Both the position numbers and the translations under genes were made by a program. Below are positions 1-7,121 of a stretch of DNA of 11,560 bases, one piece after another (position 1 is the stretch's first letter; the number at the start of each line of letters is the position of its first letter). The stretch lies in contig JALXCG010000748.1 in NCBI GenBank assembly GCA_026991065.1, forward strand, positions 1-11,560, written 5' to 3'. The notes below the pieces were generated by a model that worked only from the letters and a program-made list of their open reading frames with translations, had not been told where the DNA came from and made no database searches. The stretch comes from Gemmatimonadota bacterium (GTDB lineage Bacteria > GCA-2686955).

Positions 1-225
1 ACCGAGTGGATCCCCCGGTTCTCCATCCCCCTGCCCGACACCACCGGAACCACCGCTGCCAAAGCGGAACCGCGGGATGTCGATTTCGGGCAGGGGGATG
101 GAGATCACCTCTTTGCCCCGGCGCCCGAAAAGCTCGCCGTTGCTCATGTAGCGCTTCAGCTCTTTGCGGATGCGCCCCTTGACGATGTGCCGGAAGCGGG
201 AAACGTCTCTTTCAATTTTCGCCAC
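1..225 (-). CDS. yeaH: DUF444 family protein (YeaH/YhbH), N-terminal part, cut by window edge
   Basis: Only the first 75 codons are inside the window; the gene runs off the left edge. The GTG start at 225 is supported by a GGGAGG ribosome binding site 5-6 bases upstream (complement of 231-236). The product begins [20 protein letters not shown] and continues with a basic stretch, then [20 protein letters not shown] (about residues 38-57), followed by a glycine-rich run. This basic N-terminus, the '[21 protein letters not shown]' block and the Gly-rich linker are what I recognise from the DUF444 family, whose C-terminal half resembles a von Willebrand factor A fold and is not visible here. It lies 64 bases downstream of prkA on the same strand, the classic yeaG-yeaH arrangement, so the two are probably co-transcribed. 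The family has no firm biochemical function; it is linked to PrkA in stress, starvation and sporulation responses. A SpoVR gene often follows but would lie outside the window. Confidence 0.88.
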   Translation of the reverse strand, partial: MAKIERDVSRFRHIVKGRIRKELKRYMSNGELFGRRGKEVISIPLPEIDIPRFRFGSGGSGGVGQGDGEPGDPLG

Positions 226-289
226 TTGAGCCTCCCCGCCAGGTTGAGAACACTCCCGGGCCGCCCCGCCCACGAGAGCAGCGACACTC

Positions 290-2341
290 TTACTCTCCGG
301 CGGTTACATCGCCACGAGCAAAGATCGACGCCACATAGTTCAATACATCGGTCGCACAGATTTCGCAGTAGCCGTAGTTCTCGATCATGCGGGCCTTCAC
401 CACATCGATCTTTGCCTGCGTTTCGGTGTCGACCACACTGGACACCAGGCTCTTCAGCTTGATCGTGTCTTTTTGATCTTCAAAGAGCTTCAGTTCCAAA
501 GCCTTGTGCAATCGCTCATTGGTGGCATAACTGAAGGTCTTGCCCTCAATCGCCAGCGCCCCAATGTAGTTCATGATCTCACGGCGGAAATCATCTTTCA
601 GAGATTCCTGGATCCCGATTTTCTCTTCGATGCTGCGCATCAATCGCTCGTTCGGTTCCTCATCCTGATTGGTGTAGGGGTTGCGGACCCGCTCCTTCTG
701 GGTGTACGCCTTGATGTTGTCGATGTAGTTTGCGCACAATTGGCGAATCGCCTCTTCGTCGGCGCAGATCGCACGCTGCACCTCATTCTTGGCAATGTCC
801 TCATACTCCTGTTTCACCAGCGCGATCATCTCCCGGTAGTGCTTGCGGGTGTCGTCATCGGCGATCAGGCTGTGGTGGTCGAGGCCACGGTTGAGTTCAT
901 TGAGCACCATGAAGGGGTTGACGCACGCGGTGTGTTCCTCATCCACCAGGGCATTGGAGAGCTTGTCCTGGATGTAGCGGGGGCTGATCCCTTCCAGCCC
1001 CTCACGCCGCGCCTCCGCGCGCAACTCACGGATGTTGTCCTCGGTAAAGCCGGGCAGCGTCTTGCCATTGTAGAGCTTGAGCTTCTGAATCGGAGTCAGT
1101 TTGGCGTTCTTGGGTTCCTCCAGACGGGTGAGGACCGCCCACATCGCAGCCAACTCTATGGTATGCGGCGCCATGTGTTTGGAAGTGATCTCACCATAGT
1201 CCTTGCGGTAGATCTGGATCTCGTCACTCAGCCGCGTGCAATAGGGCACATCGATCTTTACCGTGCGGTCCCGCAGCGCCTCCATGAATTCATTCGCCTG
1301 TAGCTTGCGGTATTCCGGCTCGTTGGTGTGGCCGATGATCACTTCGTCAATGTCGGTCTGGGCAAATTTCTTGGGCTTGATCGAGTGTTCCTGAGAAGCC
1401 CCCAACAGGTCATAGAGGAACGCGACATCAAGCTTGAGCACTTCGATGAATTCAACGATCCCTCGGTTGGCGACATTGAACTCACCGTCGAAATTAAAAG
1501 CACGCGGATCGGAGTCGGAGCCATAGAGGGCGATTTTCGCGTAGTTAATGTCACCCGTGAGTTCAGTCGAATCCTGGTTCTTCTCATCTTTCGGCTGAAA
1601 GGTTCCGATTCCCACGCGGTCCTGCTCGGCCAGCAGCAGGCGCTGCACGCGCACATGCTCCATCGCCTTCTTCCAGTCGCCGGCATAGCGGGTCAGGAGT
1701 TCGCGCAGTGTGAAACGGCAGTAGGGGCATAGTTCCCCCTCCACCAACACCGGCCGGCCGGGGCGGGGCTCCGGGATCAGACGATCCAGAGCGGAAGCGC
1801 GCAACGAAGAGGGGATGAGGCGAAAGGGCTCCTCGTGCATCGGGCAGGGGTGTTCCTCCTCCCCCTGCTCTCCGGGCAACACCCATGAGAATGTGTAGAG
1901 CACCCCCTCATCGGTGCGGCAGTAGTGTTCGAGGCCGCGCTTGAGCAAGCGCACGATGGTGCTTTTCGACGACCCCACCGGGCCGTGGAGAAGCAACACA
2001 CGGCGTTCCGTTCCATAGCGATGCGCGGCGGAGCGAAACACATTCACCAGCGTCATGAGTGCTCGATCGAGCCCATAGATCGCGTCGCGCCCGCCACCGA
2101 GCGGATCGGAGAAGAACTTGTAGCGGATGATCTTCTCTTTGTTCTCGGTGTACTCCTCCGAGCCAAAACTGAGAATCATGTCGTAGACGCGCTCAAACGC
2201 ACTTCTCAGCACAGCCGGATTGGCGGCGACGATATCGAGATAGTCCTGAAACGACCCTTCCCAATGGAGCGAGCGGTAGGTATCCGGGTTCTGATTCTGC
2301 TGAACCAGTTCCAACAGATCAATCGAAGGAGTTGCGGCCAT
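290..2341 (-). CDS. prkA: PrkA family serine protein kinase / AAA+ ATPase
   Basis: A 683-residue cytoplasmic protein, close to the family's usual 630-690. The reading frame is open further upstream (to 2548), but the ATG at 2341 is the likely start: family-like sequence begins there, AGAGG lies 8 bases upstream, and the extra 69 residues look like translated non-coding sequence. Visible features are the AAA+ entry region [14 protein letters not shown] (82-95), a P-loop GPVGSSKST (120-128), the cysteine motifs CPMHEEP (166-172) and CPYC (205-208), an [13 protein letters not shown] block (291-303), [15 protein letters not shown] (451-465) and a C-terminal YGYCEIC (656-662). Family knowledge: PrkA (E. 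coli YeaG) is described as a serine kinase active in nitrogen starvation and stress, and the Bacillus protein has also been proposed to act as a Lon-like protease. The P-loop has serine where the third Walker A glycine is usual. It heads the prkA-DUF444 pair; gshA lies 234 bases upstream on the same strand. Confidence 0.95.
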   Translation of the reverse strand: MAATPSIDLLELVQQNQNPDTYRSLHWEGSFQDYLDIVAANPAVLRSAFERVYDMILSFGSEEYTENKEKIIRYKFFSDPLGGGRDAIYGLDRALMTLVNVFRSAAHRYGTERRVLLLHGPVGSSKSTIVRLLKRGLEHYCRTDEGVLYTFSWVLPGEQGEEEHPCPMHEEPFRLIPSSLRASALDRLIPEPRPGRPVLVEGELCPYCRFTLRELLTRYAGDWKKAMEHVRVQRLLLAEQDRVGIGTFQPKDEKNQDSTELTGDINYAKIALYGSDSDPRAFNFDGEFNVANRGIVEFIEVLKLDVAFLYDLLGASQEHSIKPKKFAQTDIDEVIIGHTNEPEYRKLQANEFMEALRDRTVKIDVPYCTRLSDEIQIYRKDYGEITSKHMAPHTIELAAMWAVLTRLEEPKNAKLTPIQKLKLYNGKTLPGFTEDNIRELRAEARREGLEGISPRYIQDKLSNALVDEEHTACVNPFMVLNELNRGLDHHSLIADDDTRKHYREMIALVKQEYEDIAKNEVQRAICADEEAIRQLCANYIDNIKAYTQKERVRNPYTNQDEEPNERLMRSIEEKIGIQESLKDDFRREIMNYIGALAIEGKTFSYATNERLHKALELKLFEDQKDTIKLKSLVSSVVDTETQAKIDVVKARMIENYGYCEICATDVLNYVASIFARGDVTAGE

Positions 2342-2381
2342 CTTTCCATCCTCTTCCGACGAGATGCCCGACCCCGGAATC

Positions 2382-2396
2382 GTTGACAAGTTCAAC
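2382..2396. promoter_or_regulatory. Small dyad upstream of prkA, possible operator
   Basis: The sequence GTTGACAAGTTCAAC has perfect 5-base inverted arms (GTTGA/TCAAC) around a 5-base centre. It sits 41-55 bases upstream of the prkA ATG, where a promoter-proximal operator would be expected. No convincing -35/-10 pair is visible in the 234-base gshA-prkA gap, so whether prkA has its own promoter here or is read from gshA is undecided. Dyads this short arise by chance, so confidence is low. Confidence 0.2.
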
Positions 2397-2575
2397 CAGG
2401 CAACCGCGACGGGCGGGACGCACGGCACGAGGTAATTCCGGGCTCTGTCGAGAGTTTTCGACCTCGCCACGAAATCCGCCAGCGTATTCAGCGCGCGACC
2501 GGGAGATCGCGCCGCCGATACTCCCCAATCTCGGCCGCCGGGCAGCATTGCGCCAGTAGCCCGTTGAGCCGGGTC

Positions 2576-3943
2576 CTAGAACCGTTGCGCCCGTACCAGG
2601 CAGGCGGGGTCGTGATTCCACTCCCCGTGCCAGCGCTCCAGCAAGGCTTGCGCCGGAACCAGACCGCGCTCCTTCACCAGTTCGATGATCGGCTCCAGGT
2701 AAACACTCTCGTCCCGCCCCTGGGAATCCAGCCGATGCCGAATTCGCAATCCCGCGGCGGCAATATCGATCAGTTCCGGCAATAGATCTCCGAGACGGTG
2801 ACCGCCGGCGCGTGCGTTCGGGCCCAGTCGCGCGGCGTCCACCAACAACTGATCAACTTCCGAAACTGATATCGGTGCAACAAGATCGAGCAGTGCTGCG
2901 CGCGCGTCGGCAGTGTAGAGAACACCGCAAGTGATGGCGATCACGGCCGGTGCCAGGGATGGAGACTGCGCATCGGTCGCCCGCACTTCGATCGGGCCGT
3001 GCAAACGTACTTCGGGAAAGACCGTGGACTTGTGCAGCTCCCAATCCGCGAGGGTCGCGCGCTCTCCCTGATAACCCTGCTCCATGTACTGGCGAAACGT
3101 GAGATGCGTCATTCGCACATAGGCCCCGTCGCGAACGGTAAAAAACATCGGGATGTCGAGCAGATACTCGGCGTAGTCGCGAAACGTGAACCCCGGCTCG
3201 AACGCCTTGCGGACAAAACCGCAACGGTCATTGTCGGTATCGCGCCAGACCAGACTGCGGGTGCTGAGCGCCCCGCTCTCTTTGCCCCGGGAGAGTGGAG
3301 AGTTGGCAAAGAGGGCGACCAGAAGAGGAGTCATCCATGACGCCACGCGCATCTTCTCCGCCATGTCGGCCTCGGAGGAGAAATCGAGATTGGTCTGAAT
3401 TGTTGCCGTCTGCTTCATCATGCGATGCGCGGATTTGCCTTTGGTCCCCAGATAGGGGCGCATGATCTTATAACGCGGTTTCATCGCCCAGGGAATCTCG
3501 TCCAGCGCACTGAACGGGTGGAAGCCCAATCCGGCCCAGGCGATCCCGGTGTGCCGCGTCCCCTCCTCGAGCAGCTTCTGCTCCTCCTCCATCTGCCGTA
3601 CGGCCGCGTGCACATCGCCCACAATCGCGCCGCTGAGTTCGAGTTGCCCCCCCGGTTCCAGAGTCAACGTTCCAAGCTGATCAGGATGAACGTAGCGCGA
3701 ATCACCGCCACCGATCTTCTCCTTCTTCCAGCCCACACACTCAAGCCCCCGCAACGCATCGGCAACGCCGAAGGGAGCATTGTAGCCGCGCACTCTGCCG
3801 CTGACCGGGTCCAACGGCAGGCGCTCGAACTCCACCCCGAGCCCCCACTCGGCTTCCGGTCGTTCGTAAGCACGGAAGCTCGGCAAAAGGTCATCAATCG
3901 ATGCGGCGTACCGCTCTTCTTTTCGGCGCATCTCTGCGCTCAT
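2576..3943 (-). CDS. gshA: Glutamate-cysteine ligase, plant/proteobacterial (GCS2-like) type
   Basis: A 455-residue cytoplasmic enzyme expected to join L-glutamate to L-cysteine with ATP, the first step of glutathione (or gamma-glutamylcysteine) synthesis. The start ATG at 3943 has GGAG 6 bases upstream. Motifs in order: GVEFE (36-40), the binding-site block LTLEPGGQLELSG (93-105), TIQTNLDFSSE (181-191), LFANSPLSRGKESG (211-224), WRDTDNDRCGF (233-243) and LADWELHKSTVFPEVRLHG (298-316) followed by IEVR (318-321). These match the plant/alphaproteobacterial glutamate-cysteine ligase group rather than the E. coli GshA fold group, and the length fits. The related EgtA of ergothioneine synthesis is the main alternative; no ergothioneine genes are visible. 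No glutathione synthetase (gshB) is in the window. It is the first gene of the left-hand minus-strand cluster, with prkA 234 bases downstream, and diverges from mazG. Confidence 0.88.
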   Translation of the reverse strand: MSAEMRRKEERYAASIDDLLPSFRAYERPEAEWGLGVEFERLPLDPVSGRVRGYNAPFGVADALRGLECVGWKKEKIGGGDSRYVHPDQLGTLTLEPGGQLELSGAIVGDVHAAVRQMEEEQKLLEEGTRHTGIAWAGLGFHPFSALDEIPWAMKPRYKIMRPYLGTKGKSAHRMMKQTATIQTNLDFSSEADMAEKMRVASWMTPLLVALFANSPLSRGKESGALSTRSLVWRDTDNDRCGFVRKAFEPGFTFRDYAEYLLDIPMFFTVRDGAYVRMTHLTFRQYMEQGYQGERATLADWELHKSTVFPEVRLHGPIEVRATDAQSPSLAPAVIAITCGVLYTADARAALLDLVAPISVSEVDQLLVDAARLGPNARAGGHRLGDLLPELIDIAAAGLRIRHRLDSQGRDESVYLEPIIELVKERGLVPAQALLERWHGEWNHDPACLVRAQRF

Positions 3944-4045
3944 GCTCTACTCCGCTCCATGGCCAAGATCGGCCGAACATACACGCTTTCCAGTGACCCG
4001 AAGAGCCCCGGCGCAGCGTGATCTCTTGCCTGGATTCAACATCTG

Positions 4046-4079
4046 CCCGATCAAGATTTCACCCGGCGGCAAGATCGGG
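4046..4079. promoter_or_regulatory. Inverted repeat in the gshA/mazG divergent intergenic region
   Basis: CCCGATC (4046-4052) and GATCGGG (4073-4079) are perfect 7-base inverted arms separated by 20 bases, in the 194-base spacer between the divergent gshA and mazG starts. The position would suit a shared operator, but the arms are short and the spacing long. I see it directly as a repeat; the regulatory role is inference. Confidence 0.2.
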
Positions 4080-4125
4080 AGCGTAAACGATAAATATTAC
4101 CACAGACGACTGCTCTTCCTCGGGC

Positions 4126-4131
4126 TATGAT
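4126..4131 (+). promoter_or_regulatory. Candidate -10 element for a leaderless mazG transcript
   Basis: TATGAT matches the TATAAT consensus at five of six positions and lies 6 bases before the mazG ATG at 4138. Transcription from it would begin at or next to the start codon. The -35 region at normal spacing (around 4102-4109) is poor. The absence of any Shine-Dalgarno before this ATG agrees with leaderless expression, but the assignment is inference. Confidence 0.35.
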
Positions 4132-4137
4132 CGCCCC

Positions 4138-4953
4138 ATGTCCACAACGATCGAAGAGCTTCAGCTCATCATGCAACAGCTGCTCGGCCCGGACGGTTGC
4201 CCCTGGGACCGCGCACAGACCCTCCACTCTCTACGTCACCATACCATTGAAGAGGCCTATGAACTGTGCGCCGCAGTTGAAGAAGGTGAGCGCAACGCCA
4301 TTGTCGATGAACTGGGTGACCTGCTCTTCCACATTGTTTTCTACTGCGCAATCGCTGAGGAGTTCGAGTTTGGGGATGTAATCGAGGCGATCAGCGCCAA
4401 GTTGATTCGCCGGCACCCCCATGTCTTCGCCGATGGTGACGCCCGCACGCGCGCCGAGGTTGCTCTGCGTTGGGACGCGATCAAACGTGAAGAGCGGAGG
4501 GCCTCCGGGGTTGCCGTGGATTCGATTCTGGATGGTGTGGGTCGTGCTTTGCCCGCCCTCATTCGCAGCCGCAAGCTCTCCGGGCGCGCCGCCAGAGTCG
4601 GCTTTGATTGGCCGGACGTCAAGGGAGCGCTGCGCAAGGTTCACGAGGAGTTGGCGGAATTGGAGGCAGCGATCGCTGCCCTGAGCGACTCCCCGACCGA
4701 GCAGGAGAAGGCCCACTGCGAAGCGGAACTTGGCGACCTCCTGCTTGCCGTCGCCAACAGCGGCAGACACCTGGGGATCGACCCGGAAACCGCGCTCAAC
4801 GGCGCCAATCGGCGCTTCGAGAAGCGATTCCGAGAGATCGAGAAGCGCCTCGCCGCCGCCGGCAAGACTCCGGCCGAAACCTCCCTGGAAGAGTTGGACG
4901 CGCTCTGGGAAGAGGTCAAGCAGGAGCTTCGATCCGCGGCAGACAAACCGTAA
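4138..4953 (+). CDS. mazG: MazG family nucleoside triphosphate pyrophosphohydrolase
   Basis: A 271-residue protein, near the 263 of E. coli MazG, expected to hydrolyse (d)NTPs to the monophosphate and pyrophosphate, cleaning the nucleotide pool and in E. coli moderating (p)ppGpp-linked stress. Both tandem MazG domains are visible. The first has GPDGCPWDRAQTLHSLRHHT (17-36), the metal-binding EEAYE (38-42) and ELGD (58-61), then KLIRRHPHVF (88-97). The second has the RVGFDWPD signature (153-160), EELAE (170-174) and ELGDLLLAVAN (197-207). All metal-ligand acidic residues expected in the second, catalytically active domain appear present. The ATG has no recognisable ribosome binding site, and a -10-like TATGAT lies just upstream. 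The gene is divergent from gshA, and its last 38 bases overlap the 3' end of the opposing histidine kinase gene. Function is confident from motifs; the start is less certain, though the first MazG motif begins at residue 17, so little more can be missing. Confidence 0.95.
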   Translation: MSTTIEELQLIMQQLLGPDGCPWDRAQTLHSLRHHTIEEAYELCAAVEEGERNAIVDELGDLLFHIVFYCAIAEEFEFGDVIEAISAKLIRRHPHVFADGDARTRAEVALRWDAIKREERRASGVAVDSILDGVGRALPALIRSRKLSGRAARVGFDWPDVKGALRKVHEELAELEAAIAALSDSPTEQEKAHCEAELGDLLLAVANSGRHLGIDPETALNGANRRFEKRFREIEKRLAAAGKTPAETSLEELDALWEEVKQELRSAADKP

Positions 4954-6418
4954 AACAGGCACCTCCCAGTCCGGACGAACGGCCCACTTGGAGTTGCCCT
5001 CCGTGGTATTCTACGATCCGGCGGGCCAGCGAGAGCCCCAGGCCGGTTCCCTGCTTCCTCGTGGTATAGAAGGGCTCAAAAATTCGCTCGCGCAGTTCGT
5101 CGGGAATGCCGGGACCATCATCTTCGACCGCTATGCAGACGCGCGCACGCCCATCGCTCCTCACTGTAACTCGAACAGTACCACCGGGTTGATCCGATTC
5201 GCTCACCGAATGAATCGCATTCTGAATCAAGTTCAGCAGAACCTGCTCCAGGCGATCGACCTCGGCATGAACCCAGGCTGCCTGATCGCCGTCCACCACA
5301 ACTTCGAGTTCCACCCCAAGAGAGCGCGCGGTGGGCCGTGAAAACGCCGCGGTACGGCGCGCCAAAAGCCCCATATCGGTTTCAGCGCGGGTCTCGGCAC
5401 GCGGAGGACGAGCGTAGGCAAGCAGGTCATCCAGTTCCCGATTGACCCGGTCAAGTTGGTGCTGTGCCTGCTGAATCACCTCCTGATCAGGGTGGTCAGC
5501 AGGAAGATCCCGGGCCAGCGTGTCCAACGCGATGGAGATCCCCGACATCGGATTGCGCAGTTCATGGGCCAGCACTGAAGCCAATGTGTTCAGCGAGAGC
5601 GCCCGGTTGGCAGCCACATGTTCACCGACGTGCGCATGTTCCACCGCCCGGCGCGCGGCCGAAAGCCGGTCCGACATGGCATTAAAAGCGACCGCCACGC
5701 GTCTGAGTTCGGGCACTCCGCGACGCGCGTCCACGTGGACATCCGCCAGCCCCACTTCCACTGCGGTAAGCGCTTCACGCAGGCGGTCGATGGGCTGAAT
5801 CACCCAGGTGCGGGCCACCACATAGAGGAGGATCGACACCAGCAACGCAGCCGCCGCCGTGGCCGCGATCATGACGCCGGCCTGGCCACGAACAAAATCC
5901 CATGCGGTCGCCAGTGAAACATCCATCGCCAGATAGCCCAGCGGCCCGGGTTCACCTTCGTGGCAAGAAACACACGCGGCGCCATTGTGCAGAGCCCTGA
6001 TCGTGACGAAGCCTCTGCCCTCTCCGGCCTGCCGGCCGATCGCACGATCGGTCCCCCGGGCCTCGCGCACCAACTCCCGATAGATCGGCGGCAGTGTATC
6101 GCCGACTGCCCCATCGCCGGCTGGAGCGCGAATTATTCGGGCATCTCCATCGATCAGGAGAAGACGCCGGGTAGGACCGGTCCGCGCGCCTTCACTGAGA
6201 ATCTGGTCCAATTCCGCCAGCGGATCATCGGGAGAGCGCGCCATGGTGCGCTCAATCTGCAAAGCCAGCAGATCAACACCAATCGCCGAGGCCCCGCCCA
6301 TAACTTCCAAGAACTTATCGCGCTGCGAAAGAACCAGCAGGTAGCTCACCGTGCCCAGGACGGACAAGAGAACGGCTGCCACCAAGAGCGCGAATCGATT
6401 GCCTAGCGAAATCCTCAA
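4916..6418 (-). CDS. Membrane sensor histidine kinase with periplasmic c-type heme motif
   Basis: A 500-residue kinase from the proposed TTG start at 6418, chosen because GAGG lies 9 bases upstream and the product then begins MRISLGNRFALLVAAVLLSV, a normal inner-membrane kinase N-terminus. The frame stays open to 6592 but adds only low-quality sequence. Order: TM1 (about 9-30); periplasmic domain (31-179) containing CVSCH (149-153), a CxxCH heme c attachment motif, shortly followed by GYLAMDVSL; TM2 (about 181-203); HAMP with VIQPIDRL (206-213); a HisKA H-box with AHELRNP, phosphoacceptor His285; ATPase N-box NLIQNA (396-401), G1 DDGPGIPD (433-440), F-box FEPFYTT (448-454), G2 GTGLGLSLARRIVEYHGG (457-474). 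All catalytic boxes are intact. Kinases with this layout are thought to sense redox state or small ligands through the heme. No response regulator or cytochrome maturation gene is adjacent, so its partner is unknown. Its 3' end overlaps mazG by 38 bases. Confidence 0.9.
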   Translation of the reverse strand: MRISLGNRFALLVAAVLLSVLGTVSYLLVLSQRDKFLEVMGGASAIGVDLLALQIERTMARSPDDPLAELDQILSEGARTGPTRRLLLIDGDARIIRAPAGDGAVGDTLPPIYRELVREARGTDRAIGRQAGEGRGFVTIRALHNGAACVSCHEGEPGPLGYLAMDVSLATAWDFVRGQAGVMIAATAAAALLVSILLYVVARTWVIQPIDRLREALTAVEVGLADVHVDARRGVPELRRVAVAFNAMSDRLSAARRAVEHAHVGEHVAANRALSLNTLASVLAHELRNPMSGISIALDTLARDLPADHPDQEVIQQAQHQLDRVNRELDDLLAYARPPRAETRAETDMGLLARRTAAFSRPTARSLGVELEVVVDGDQAAWVHAEVDRLEQVLLNLIQNAIHSVSESDQPGGTVRVTVRSDGRARVCIAVEDDGPGIPDELRERIFEPFYTTRKQGTGLGLSLARRIVEYHGGQLQVGRSSGLGGACFTVCLPRIEAPA

Positions 6419-6570
6419 TGCACCATTCCTCAACACGCCAAGAGCGGTACCGACGGCTGCCGCCGGACACAAGTTCACCGACCAGGAGTGGATTCTAGGC
6501 GAACGAAGATGCTCGTACCACGAATTTCTCCCCGGATCCCCGCACACTGCGGCAGCAGCAAGAGTGCAAA

Positions 6571-6585
6571 GGCAGCCGGGCTGCC
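6571..6585. other. Short GC-rich hairpin (GGCAGC-CGG-GCTGCC)
   Basis: A perfect 6-base-pair stem with a 3-base loop. There is no U-tract on the plus strand and only a TTT on the minus strand side, so it is not a convincing terminator. It lies upstream of both the kinase and rho promoters' expected positions. Role unknown. Confidence 0.25.
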
Positions 6586-6648
6586 ACCTCATTGGTCTGA
6601 ATTCGCGCGGAAAGCGCGGAGAAACGCAAGCTTAACCACGGATCCGGG

Positions 6649-6676
6649 TTGACAGCCCCCCGTAGTCCCGTGATAT
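6649..6676 (+). promoter_or_regulatory. rho: Candidate sigma-70-type promoter for rho
   Basis: A perfect TTGACA -35 hexamer (6649-6654) is followed after 16 bases by TGATAT (6671-6676), which matches TATAAT at only three positions. It points toward rho and would give a leader of roughly 440 bases. The -35 is the best consensus hexamer in this gap; the weak -10 limits confidence. Confidence 0.4.
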
Positions 6677-6688
6677 CCCATGGGGGAT
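6675..6688. promoter_or_regulatory. Palindrome ATCCC-N4-GGGAT at the candidate rho promoter
   Basis: Perfect 5-base inverted arms around ATGG. It overlaps the end of the proposed -10 and the expected transcription start, a typical repressor position. The palindrome is seen directly; operator function is inference from position. Confidence 0.25.
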
Positions 6689-6803
6689 GGTGATTGGGTT
6701 CATTCGCTCATGGCCGCTAAGGCCGCTTGAATCCAACGCGACTTGTGGCATCATCGCCGGTGCAGTTGTCAGCGTTCCGTGCCTCTGTGACTTTGGCGGA
6801 AGC

Positions 6804-6819
6804 GGGTTTCCTCCGCAGC
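6804..6819 (+). repeat. 16-base direct repeat, upstream copy (matches rho 7475-7490)
   Basis: GGGTTTCCTCCGCAGC occurs here and again inside rho at 7475-7490, same orientation, where it encodes GFLRS of the RNA-binding domain. In one frame this copy would also read GFLRS. The flanking DNA does not match. It could be coincidence, a relic of duplication, or a regulatory mimic of rho sequence. Confidence 0.6.
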
Positions 6820-7040
6820 GATCAAAAAGGTGCTGCGCCAGGGATTTCAATCTCCGCCCCCAGTTCAGTTTCGAGATTAACGCGTGAACTCCGCAAGCAA
6901 GTGAGCGATCTGTTGGCGACGCGGTGTTCAAGACCGGCGCGGAACAACGCGAAAGTTATGCGCAACACGCTCCCGGCGGAGCCATGGCAGCGTCTCCTCA
7001 CGGCGTGGCCGTTCCCGTGGTTTCATCTTCGCCGGAGCAG

Positions 7041-7121
7041 CCGCTTCCACAGACGCCCGGTACAACCGGCAGCGTGTCACCCCAGCAACCGTGCGATCTC
7101 CATTTCAGGAGCCCCTTCTCA
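7041..7121 (+). promoter_or_regulatory. rho: C-rich, G-poor rho leader segment, possible rut site
   Basis: By hand count this stretch has about twice as many C as G bases, unlike the more balanced surroundings, with clusters of CC and CA/CT dinucleotides. Rho loads on unstructured C-rich RNA, and rho genes are known to be autoregulated by Rho-dependent termination in the leader. The rho ribosome binding site AGGAG (7107-7111) lies at its 3' end. The rut assignment is inference. Confidence 0.25.

Larger units (their letters stand above)
6419..7121. other. 703-base intergenic region between the divergent heme kinase and rho
   Basis: I find no convincing gene here. Open frames exist on both strands (for example plus 6687-6887 and minus 6632-6931), but none has a recognisable domain with a good ribosome binding site, and high GC makes chance frames common. 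What I do see: a GGCAGC/GCTGCC hairpin at 6571-6585, a TTGACA-type promoter pointing to rho at 6649-6676, an ATCCC-N4-GGGAT palindrome at 6675-6688, a 16-base sequence at 6804-6819 shared with rho, and a C-rich, G-poor stretch just before rho. A long rho leader on the plus strand is the likeliest content. A promoter for the kinase should lie near 6420-6550 on the minus strand, but I cannot point to one. Confidence 0.5.

Noticed and set aside
473-1303. 276-codon plus-strand open frame opposite prkA
   Set aside because: It is a shadow of the strongly supported PrkA coding region and has no family resemblance of its own.
2500-2530. Sigma-54-like GG/GC promoter motif upstream of prkA on the minus strand
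   Set aside because: The GG to GC spacing is 9 rather than the required 10 bases and the flanking consensus is poor.
2342-2548. 69-residue N-terminal extension of PrkA up to 2548
   Set aside because: The sequence does not resemble PrkA, whereas the ATG at 2341 has AGAGG at a suitable distance and starts the family-like region.
4231-4962. 243-codon minus-strand open frame opposite mazG
   Set aside because: Antisense shadow of mazG; the MazG motifs on the plus strand are decisive.
6687-6887. 66-codon plus-strand frame after the TTGACA promoter, as a possible leader peptide
   Set aside because: GGGGG directly abuts the ATG with no spacing, and the peptide has no recognisable pattern; possible but unsupported.
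6632-6931. 99-codon minus-strand open frame in the rho upstream gap
   Set aside because: No recognisable domain or convincing ribosome binding site; opposite to the proposed rho leader in GC-rich DNA where such frames arise by chance.
6924-7121. GTG start at 6924 giving Rho a further 66-residue N-terminal extension
   Set aside because: No ribosome binding site before this GTG and no Rho-like sequence in the extension; the ATG at 7122 has AGGAG upstream.
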